Below are positions 7,385 through 12,552 of a stretch of 12,552 nt of DNA, piece by piece. This DNA is from an uncultured Lachnospiraceae bacterium (GTDB taxonomy: Bacteria; Bacillota; Clostridia; Lachnospirales; Lachnospiraceae). The DNA lies in contig CAMQOJ010000070.1 of NCBI GenBank assembly GCA_947003375.1, positions 1 through 12,552 of the forward strand. The letters are read 5' to 3'. The first letter of the stretch is position 1. Each line of letters begins with the position of its first letter. Both the position numbers and the translations under genes were made by a program. Under the pieces are notes generated by a model. That model ran no database searches, was not told where the DNA came from, and saw only the letters and a program-made list of their open reading frames with translations.

Positions 7385-7388
7385 GAAT
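7370..7388 (+). repeat. Right copy of the 19-bp inverted repeat; contains the oppA2 -10 and operator-like palindrome
   Basis: AGTGTAATTTATACTGAAT here is the exact reverse complement of 5703-5721. Similarity stops abruptly on the gene side, and on the recombinase side only the -35 hexamers remain alike, at different spacings. The conserved block is therefore just the operator/-10, not a whole duplicated promoter region. Confidence 0.8.
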
Positions 7389-7511
7389 TATGTTGATTGC
7401 ATACAATGATACACTATCACGTCCGCATACTGTTTTACAGGCCTGGACGATTCGAGAGAATGAAGTGTAGAGGTGCGTGTGACAATTTAGAATGAAAGAG
7501 GAGGAAAAAAC

Positions 7512-9818
7512 ATGAAAAAAGTAAACAAAGCGCTCGCCCTTGTTCTGGCGGCGGCCATGATGACCGTCACGGCCTGCGGCAACGGCGAGAGCGGCGGATC
7601 TTCCGATGCGGCATCGACGCCCTTGGACAGCGAGAGCGAAAGCTCTTCCGAAGTATCCGCATCCGAGTCGGAGCCGTCCGACAGTGGGGCCACGGAGATC
7701 GTGGTGGACAACACTCCGGCGGCCGAAGTGAACACCCTTGAGAATTTCGACGCTGCGAATTATGGGCCTGAGTCCGACGAGGTCTATGACCTGATCCTGG
7801 GCGATTTCTATGCGCTCTATCAGGAGGCACTGGCAGAGGTGGATCCCAGCGCCCGTATGGGTAAGATGGCCGTGGCAGAGGCTAAGTTCCTCGAGGCCGG
7901 ACTGGGTGTGCCCATGCAGAACAATACAGGCGGTTCCGGCATCTCCAAGGTCATCCCCCGTTCCGTTCCGACGGTTACATGGGGCTTTGACCAGACCTAC
8001 CGCGGCTTCAAGAACCTTCTTGTGGTGAACGAGAGGCCCCTGACGCCGGATGAGCGCGCCGAGGCCACCTCGCTGTGGAGCTCCAAAGTCGGCACCGGCG
8101 AAGCCTGGCAGGCTCTGGTTGACTGGGCAGCGGAGAAGGAGCTGACCCTCAACGACAACATTACGCTTACTTACGGCACCACACCCCAGACCTGGGACAC
8201 GCTGGGCACGGCTCAGGCTGCCAGCGGCGAAGTGATTTCCCCTACCTGGGACGGTCTCCTGACCTATGACAACGAGAACATACAGCAGCCCGGCCTTGCC
8301 GAGAGCTATGAGGTGTCCGAGGACGGCCTCACCTATACCTTCCACATCCGCAAGGGCGTGAAGTGGGTCACCAGCCAGGGCACTGAGGTGGGCGAGGTCA
8401 AGGCCGACGACTGGGTGGCCGGTCTGCAGCATGCCTGCGACACCAAGGCTGGTCTGGCGGATCTGATTTACGGCACAGTGAAGAACCTGCAGCAGTACGG
8501 CACCGGCGAAATCAGCGATTTCAGCCAGGTGGGCGTCAAGGCGCTGGATGATTACACCCTTGAGTACACGCTGGAGACCAATGCTCCCTGGTTCCTCACC
8601 CTTACCGGCTACAGCGCGCTTGCTCCCCTGAGCCGCGACTACTATACCTCTCAGGGCGGTAAGTTCGGCGCAGAGTTCGACAGCGCCGATTCGGGCTATC
8701 TGTACGGCACCGACCCGGAGCATATCGCGTACTGCGGCCCTTACCTGATCAGCAACTATACCTACCAGAATACCATCAGCTATGCGGCTAACCCGGCTTA
8801 CTGGGATGCCGAGAATGTCCATAACAAGACGATTACCAGGCGTTACACCGATGGCACGGATCCTCTGTTCGGTTGGAATAATTTCCTGGACGGCACGTTC
8901 TACAGCGTGACAGTGTCCTCTGCGGTGCGCCCCCTGGCGGAGCAGCAGGTTTCAGAGGTTGACCCGGAAAAGAACTATGTGGAAGCTTACTCTTATTCCA
9001 GCCATGAGGGCACGACGTCTATCATGAACTGGACCAATGTGAACCGCTATGCGCACTCCAACCTTTACAACGATGCTTCCGCCATGGTTTCCAAGAAGAC
9101 CGTGACGGATGCCCAGCGCACGAAGGCCGCTATGAGGAACCAGAATTTCCGCATGGCGCTGGCTCTTTCCTATGACCGTTTCGCTTACATGAGCGTCATT
9201 TACGGCGAGGAAAATGCCTACGGTCAGATGACCAACTCCTACGTGCCCGGAAACTTCGTCACCGCCACCAAGGAATTTACGGTGGATATCGCAGGCACCG
9301 CTACCACATTCCCGGCCGGTACTCAGTACGGTGAAGTCCTTCAGGCGGCGATTACCGCTGACGGCTATCCGATGAAGGTCTGGGATCCCACGGGAGCTGA
9401 CGGAGCCGGTTCCAGCTTCAGCTTCGACGGCTGGTACAATCCGGAGGCGGCCGGCGAATATCTGGCCAAGGCCGTGGAGGAGCTTGCCGCGGAGGGCATC
9501 GAGATTTCCGCGGAGAATCCGATTTACCTGGATATGCCTTACGATGATTTCGACACCACGGGTTCCGCTGCCCAGAACGCAGTGAAGCAGTCTTATGACG
9601 CGGCTTTCGGCGGTATGGTCATCGTGAACCTGGTAGCGAAGGGCGACAGCGATACCGGAAGCGATGCGGCCTATAACCCGACTGCGGGGTACATGATGAA
9701 TTACGATTTGGGCGGTCTGACAGGCTGGGGCCCTGACTACGGGGATGCGCAGACCTATCTTGACACTGTCATTCCGAATGGCTACGAATGTATCGCGTGG
9801 GGTATCTACGGTTCATAA
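7512..9818 (+). CDS. oppA: AmiA/OppA-type peptide-binding lipoprotein OppA2, apparently circularly permuted
   Basis: A 768-residue solute-binding protein of family 5, closest in style to streptococcal AmiA. Residues 1-21 are a lipoprotein signal (VTAC lipobox, Cys22) and 23-70 an acidic Ser/Glu tether. The ordinary N-terminal lobe only begins near residue 215 (ITLTYGTTPQTWDTLGTAQA), followed by LAESYEVSEDGLTYTFHIRK (262-281), WVTSQGTEVGEVKADDWVAG (285-304) and CGPYLIS (408-414). The protein ends at GWGPDYGDAQTYLD (738-751) plus 17 residues, where AmiA-type proteins normally run on for about 100-130 residues. That missing part seems to be at the front: residues about 100-190 contain ALAEVDPSARMGKMAVAEAK, VIPRSVP and LTPDERAEATSLW in the order expected of an AmiA C-terminus. 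AGAGGAGG with seven bases of spacing sets the ATG. It is first in its operon behind a strong promoter. The frame is intact, so this looks like a functional rearranged protein, not a truncation. Confidence 0.93.
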   Translation: MKKVNKALALVLAAAMMTVTACGNGESGGSSDAASTPLDSESESSSEVSASESEPSDSGATEIVVDNTPAAEVNTLENFDAANYGPESDEVYDLILGDFYALYQEALAEVDPSARMGKMAVAEAKFLEAGLGVPMQNNTGGSGISKVIPRSVPTVTWGFDQTYRGFKNLLVVNERPLTPDERAEATSLWSSKVGTGEAWQALVDWAAEKELTLNDNITLTYGTTPQTWDTLGTAQAASGEVISPTWDGLLTYDNENIQQPGLAESYEVSEDGLTYTFHIRKGVKWVTSQGTEVGEVKADDWVAGLQHACDTKAGLADLIYGTVKNLQQYGTGEISDFSQVGVKALDDYTLEYTLETNAPWFLTLTGYSALAPLSRDYYTSQGGKFGAEFDSADSGYLYGTDPEHIAYCGPYLISNYTYQNTISYAANPAYWDAENVHNKTITRRYTDGTDPLFGWNNFLDGTFYSVTVSSAVRPLAEQQVSEVDPEKNYVEAYSYSSHEGTTSIMNWTNVNRYAHSNLYNDASAMVSKKTVTDAQRTKAAMRNQNFRMALALSYDRFAYMSVIYGEENAYGQMTNSYVPGNFVTATKEFTVDIAGTATTFPAGTQYGEVLQAAITADGYPMKVWDPTGADGAGSSFSFDGWYNPEAAGEYLAKAVEELAAEGIEISAENPIYLDMPYDDFDTTGSAAQNAVKQSYDAAFGGMVIVNLVAKGDSDTGSDAAYNPTAGYMMNYDLGGLTGWGPDYGDAQTYLDTVIPNGYECIAWGIYGS
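7779..8081 (+). other. Relocated C-terminal-like segment at the front of OppA2
   Basis: This stretch encodes OppA2 residues 90-190. From memory of AmiA, the C-terminal region has a helix with a DP-x-x-R turn and an A-x-A-W-L pattern, a short (L/I)P strand, a Gly-rich turn, R-x-VPF, then a K-x-L strand, T-x-EE-x-x-x-A-x-x-x-W and the end. Here the same order is seen: Glu/Ala helix with DPSAR (111-115), AEAKFLEAG (122-130), VP (133-134), NNTGGSG (137-143), VIPRSVP (147-153), FKNLLVV (166-172), LTPDERAEATSLW (177-189). Residues 191-214 would then be the linker joining the old C- to the old N-terminus. Confidence 0.72.
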
Positions 9819-9849
9819 AGCCCCGGTGTTCCTGAGACTTGACAATGCT

Positions 9850-9881
9850 CACAGGGGGACGGGTATACCCGCCCCCCTGTG
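9850..9881 (+). terminator. Strong intercistronic stem-loop between oppA2 and oppB2
   Basis: CACAGGGGGACGGGTA is followed at once by its reverse complement with a single A-C mismatch, giving a GC-rich stem of about 14 pairs with a TATA loop. Only four T (9886-9889) follow after a GGCTG gap, so it is probably a partial terminator or 3'-end protector that keeps oppA2 mRNA more abundant than oppBC2. It lies 31 bases after the oppA2 stop. Confidence 0.75.
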
Positions 9882-9882
9882 G

Positions 9883-9895
9883 CTGTTTTAAACAG
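9883..9895 (+). repeat. Second small inverted repeat after the main stem-loop
   Basis: CTGTTT-T-AAACAG is a perfect 6-1-6 palindrome directly after the large hairpin. With a one-base spacer it is more likely a DNA palindrome or a small hairpin extending the upstream structure than an independent terminator. Confidence 0.4.
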
Positions 9896-9953
9896 GCCGG
9901 AGACCATCCCCGCGACCGGCTGCGGGAAACCATGTAAGAGAGGTGAGGGAGTT

Positions 9954-11534
9954 ATGGGCAGATATGTAATCAAACGACTGCTGCATGGCCTATTTTCGAC
10001 TGTGATGGTGATTTTTATCGTCATGATACTCGTCTACGGGCTGATGGACAGGATGAAGATATTCAAGACGGACGGCCAGTTCACCAAGCAGCTCAATAAC
10101 CAGAGAGTCACGTATATGCATCAGAAATGGGAGGAGTACGGCTATCTGGACTACCTTCCGTACAGCGACTATCTCGCGATGCTCCAGGAGAGCGGGGAGA
10201 TAGACGAGGCGGCCCGCAGCGCTTTATCCAGCATCGGCCGGTCTGCGGACGGGAGCGACGATTCCCCGGAGGTGGCGGAATACGTGGCGAAGTTTAACGA
10301 TTACTGCAGAGAAGAGGGCTACACCGTGACCCGGCTGGACGCCATCATATCGAAGAACCGACTGGCCACAGGTGGGGGCCAGGTGCTTTTCGCTTATAAG
10401 GAGAAGAATGTGCTCTCGCGCCTGTGGAAGTATTTCACGGGCATATTCGAGATTGATAATATCCATAAGGTGCCGGAGGATCAGGACATCGGCGAAAGAG
10501 GACTGACCTTCACGCTTTACGATCCGGTGTACGGCGGGGAGAAATTTTCACCGGCCATCATCGGCAATGGCACCATCCACAGATATCTGCTGTATTTTGA
10601 CGATCAATTCCCCTATATACACCAGAACTTCCTGAATCTCCATCTGGGAGCCTCCTACTCGGTGACCAGGGGCGTGGAGGTATTCAACAGCATGACCCAG
10701 GGGCAGGGCTCCTACCGCCAGTTTCCCCTGACATATCCCACGGGGCTGACGGAGAACAGCGCGGACAATCTGCACACGGCGGTGTACGTGGCAGGTTCCA
10801 GGGAGGCCAATGTCATGTACCAGCAGAGGTACACGGACGATTATACGAATGTGCAGACATTCCGCAACAATAAGTCCCGTATGGGCTATTCCTTTGTGAT
10901 CGGCATCATCTCCACCCTCCTGGTCTATATCCTGGGGCTGCCCATCGGCGTGCTGATGGCGCGGTACAAGGAAGGTCTGCTGGACAAGTTCGGCACGCTG
11001 TATATCATGTTCATCTCCGCGGTGCCGAGCCTGGCGTATATTTTCATCTTCAAGGGCATAGGGCGGGCCATGGGGCTGCCATGGACATTCGACATGGACG
11101 CTGAGACCCGGCTGATGTATGTGCTGCCCATCGTGTCCCTGGCGCTGCCCTCCATCGCAGGCATGATGAAGTGGATGCGCCGCTATATGATCGACCAGAT
11201 GAATTCGGATTACGTGAAGTTTGCCCGTGCCGGCGGCATGTCGGAGACGGAGATATTCTTCAAGCATGTCATGAAGGTGGCGGCGATTCCCATTTTCCAG
11301 GGGATACCGGGTTCGCTCCTGTTCGCCATGACGGGCGCACTGATTACCGAGCGCGTCTATCTGGTTCCCGGCGCGGGCGGCCTGCTGATTGACGCCATCA
11401 ACCAGTACGACAACTCGGTCATCGTAGGCGTGACGCTGTTTTACACGGTGCTGTCGGTGCTGTCCCTGATTCTGGGCGATGTGGTGATGGCGACGGTTGA
11501 CCCGAGGATTTCCTTTACAGAGAAAGCGAGGTGA
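9954..11534 (+). CDS. oppB: AmiC-like oligopeptide ABC transporter permease OppB2 with a large extracellular insertion
   Basis: A 526-residue permease; ordinary OppB is about 300-345 residues. It starts MGRYVIKRLLHGLFSTVMVI with TM1 at about 12-31. Residues about 35-310 are a polar, mostly soluble block that should lie outside. The BPD_transp_1 core follows: TM2 about 311-335, further helices, and the EAA coupling loop at 419-445 (YVKFARAGGMSETEIFFKHV). It ends ATVDPRIS. Streptococcal AmiC (about 500 residues) is known to have the same architecture and pairs with AmiA, which fits the AmiA-like OppA2 just upstream. I chose the ATG at 9954: GAGGTGA lies seven bases upstream and the product begins canonically. 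An in-frame extension to 9879 would cover the hairpin and is unlikely. Its TGA overlaps the oppC2 upstream region, showing tight co-translation. Confidence 0.94.
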   Translation: MGRYVIKRLLHGLFSTVMVIFIVMILVYGLMDRMKIFKTDGQFTKQLNNQRVTYMHQKWEEYGYLDYLPYSDYLAMLQESGEIDEAARSALSSIGRSADGSDDSPEVAEYVAKFNDYCREEGYTVTRLDAIISKNRLATGGGQVLFAYKEKNVLSRLWKYFTGIFEIDNIHKVPEDQDIGERGLTFTLYDPVYGGEKFSPAIIGNGTIHRYLLYFDDQFPYIHQNFLNLHLGASYSVTRGVEVFNSMTQGQGSYRQFPLTYPTGLTENSADNLHTAVYVAGSREANVMYQQRYTDDYTNVQTFRNNKSRMGYSFVIGIISTLLVYILGLPIGVLMARYKEGLLDKFGTLYIMFISAVPSLAYIFIFKGIGRAMGLPWTFDMDAETRLMYVLPIVSLALPSIAGMMKWMRRYMIDQMNSDYVKFARAGGMSETEIFFKHVMKVAAIPIFQGIPGSLLFAMTGALITERVYLVPGAGGLLIDAINQYDNSVIVGVTLFYTVLSVLSLILGDVVMATVDPRISFTEKAR

Positions 11535-11539
11535 GCGCA

Positions 11540-12520
11540 GTGGAAGATTTCAGCAGGAAATACAATCTGTCGGACGAGGAGTTGTTCTCCCGCATCAATA
11601 ATGACGAACTGGCCTCTGAGAGAATCACCGCGCCGCGCTATTCCTACTGGAAGAGCGTGTTCCGCGTGTTCTTCCGCAAGAAGATCAATGTGGTAGTGCT
11701 GGTGATCCTGGCGGTGCTGATTGCCTTCGCGTATCTCTATCCCACAGTGATCGGGTACGACGACCAGGTGAATCCGTACCTCTACGTGAATGAGCGGGGC
11801 GGCCAGCATCTGACGCCCTCCGCGGCCATCGAGCGCTACGGGTTCCATATAAAATGGCTGTTCGGCGCAGGCGGGACGGGCGCGTCCACATTCGACTCGG
11901 TGTGGAACGGCTCCCGGATTTCCGTATCCCTGGCCGTCATATGCGCGGCCATCAACATGACCATCGGCATCCTGCTGGGCGCAATCTGGGGATTCTCCCG
12001 CAAGGTGGACATGATCATGAACGAGGTCTACAATATCCTGGGGAATATCCCGGGGACGCTGTTCACCGCGGTGCTGGTCATGGTGTTCTCCCCCAGCTTC
12101 TGGACGCTGGTCTTCGCCATGACGATCATGGGATGGCTGGGCATGGCCTACTATATCCGGACGCGGGTCATCATCATCCGCGACCATGAGTACAACCTGG
12201 CCAGCCGCTGCCTGGGCACCAGCATCTTCAAGATTGCCCTGAAGAACATCCTGCCCTTCATGACCAGCGTCATCGTGCTGGAGATTGCCGCCGCTATCCC
12301 CGGCTACATCTCCTCGGAGGTATTCCTCTCCTATATCGGGCTGGGCATGAGCGAGGTATCCCTAGGCCGTCTCATTTATGAGGCGCAGAATGCTATGGTG
12401 ACCCCTGGATGGGGCTGGGAATTCTGGACTCCCGTGGCGGTGGCTTCGGTCATCACCCTGGTGCTCTACGTGCCCGGCCAGAACCTGGCAGACGCGTCCG
12501 ACCCCAGGACGACTGTGTGA
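11540..12520 (+). CDS. oppC: AmiD/OppC-type oligopeptide ABC transporter permease OppC2
   Basis: A 326-residue permease partner of OppB2, of normal length. It has a cytoplasmic N-terminus with YSYWKSVFRVFFRKKIN (35-50), TM1 about 51-71, an extracellular loop of about 50 residues, the BPD_transp_1 core, an EAA loop at 216-240 (HEYNLASRCLGTSIFKIALK then NILPF) and the C-terminus LADASDPR. The usual GTD-x-x-GRD motif before TM2 is changed to FGAGGTGASTFDSVWNG (108-124). I chose the GTG at 11540 because GAGGTGA ends five bases upstream. A GTG at 11531, overlapping the oppB2 stop as GTGA, is in frame and adds only three residues, but lacks a ribosome binding site. It carries no RCC1 or other added domain, in contrast to OppC1. 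Confidence 0.95.
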   Translation: MEDFSRKYNLSDEELFSRINNDELASERITAPRYSYWKSVFRVFFRKKINVVVLVILAVLIAFAYLYPTVIGYDDQVNPYLYVNERGGQHLTPSAAIERYGFHIKWLFGAGGTGASTFDSVWNGSRISVSLAVICAAINMTIGILLGAIWGFSRKVDMIMNEVYNILGNIPGTLFTAVLVMVFSPSFWTLVFAMTIMGWLGMAYYIRTRVIIIRDHEYNLASRCLGTSIFKIALKNILPFMTSVIVLEIAAAIPGYISSEVFLSYIGLGMSEVSLGRLIYEAQNAMVTPGWGWEFWTPVAVASVITLVLYVPGQNLADASDPRTTV

Positions 12521-12552
12521 GGAGGGCCTTCAGATGTAAGCTAAGAAAGTAT
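12521..12552 (+). other. Ribosome binding site and start of the expected oppD2, with TAA as the second codon
   Basis: GGAGGG directly follows the oppC2 stop and stands seven bases before ATG (12534-12536), an ideal start for the next operon gene. The next codon is TAA (12537-12539), then GCT AAG AAA GTA, which would read A-K-K-V, as many OppD proteins begin. Either the gene really starts beyond the window, or the start is broken by one base change, or the sequence has an error here. The window ends too soon to decide. Confidence 0.5.

Larger units (their letters stand above)
7163..7511. other. Non-coding control region between the recombinase gene and oppA2
   Basis: This 349-base gap has no credible gene. 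It holds the recombinase terminator, a dyad region with three GTTTGC/GCAAAC copies (7191-7258), the oppA2 promoter (7356-7384) with the right copy of the 19-bp inverted repeat, and a leader of about 118 bases. The leader contains TACACT (7410-7415) and AGTGTA (7464-7469), which match the half-sites of the operator-like palindrome. An AGAGGAGG ribosome binding site ends the region. Confidence 0.75.

Noticed and set aside
5703..7388. Insertion sequence with terminal inverted repeats
   Set aside because: The enclosed gene is a tyrosine recombinase, not a DDE transposase. No target-site duplication is visible outside the repeats, and the repeats coincide with promoter elements.
7335..8822. A 495-codon open frame on the minus strand opposite oppA2 and its promoter
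   Set aside because: It overlaps the clear oppA2 coding frame and promoter, has no ribosome binding site that I can see and no family signature.
7512..9818. OppA2 as a C-terminally truncated pseudogene
   Set aside because: The frame is intact with strong expression signals, and the missing C-terminal features appear at the front of the same protein.
9839..9869. TTGACA ... TATACC as an internal promoter for oppB2
   Set aside because: The spacing is 19 bases and the -10 candidate is the loop of the strong hairpin; the stem-loop explains the sequence better.
1..12552. CRISPR arrays, tRNA, rRNA and riboswitches
   Set aside because: No regularly spaced direct repeats, cloverleaf or known aptamer pattern was found on reading either strand.

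Overview
The window looks like chromosomal DNA of a Gram-positive, GC-rich gut-type Clostridia (Lachnospiraceae-like; this is inference from gene style, not a database match). Coding DNA is GC-rich, the short control regions are AT-rich, ribosome binding sites are strong AGGAGG types, promoters are of the TTGACA/TATACT housekeeping class, and both binding proteins are lipoproteins with an acidic Ser/Glu-rich tether.

Layout. Two different oligopeptide-type ABC importer operons point away from each other. On the left (minus strand, reading from 5615 down to 1) are a substrate-binding lipoprotein (oppA1), permease oppB1, permease oppC1 and the beginning of ATPase oppD1, which runs off the window. 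On the right (plus strand, from 7512 on) are a second binding lipoprotein (oppA2), permeases oppB2 and oppC2, and a ribosome binding site plus ATG for what should be oppD2, where the second codon is TAA. Between the operons sits one tyrosine recombinase gene (5933-7162) with its own promoter and a weak terminator. No other mobile-element genes are visible. The two non-coding stretches (5616-5932 and 7163-7511) hold three promoters, several dyads and a 19-bp sequence present once on each side of the recombinase in inverted orientation.

How the parts work together. Each operon should make a classical five-part importer: a lipoprotein outside, two permeases in the membrane and two ATPases inside. 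Both have a stem-loop between oppA and oppB, a common way to get more binding protein than permease. The 19-bp repeat places an identical -10 box and a near-palindrome (AGTGTAA-T-TTATACT) over the start of both operons, so one regulator may control both.

Most unusual features. (1) OppC1 carries a complete-looking seven-repeat RCC1-type beta-propeller (about residues 107-414) spliced into its first extracellular loop, directly before the GTDDMGRDV motif. (2) OppA2 appears circularly permuted: residues about 90-190, right after the lipoprotein tether, resemble the C-terminal region of AmiA/OppA-type proteins, while its own C-terminus stops just after the GWGPDYGDAQTYLD segment, where ordinary homologues continue for roughly another hundred residues. 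(3) OppB2 has an AmiC-like extracellular insertion of about 275 residues. Thus each importer has an enlarged or rearranged extracellular part.
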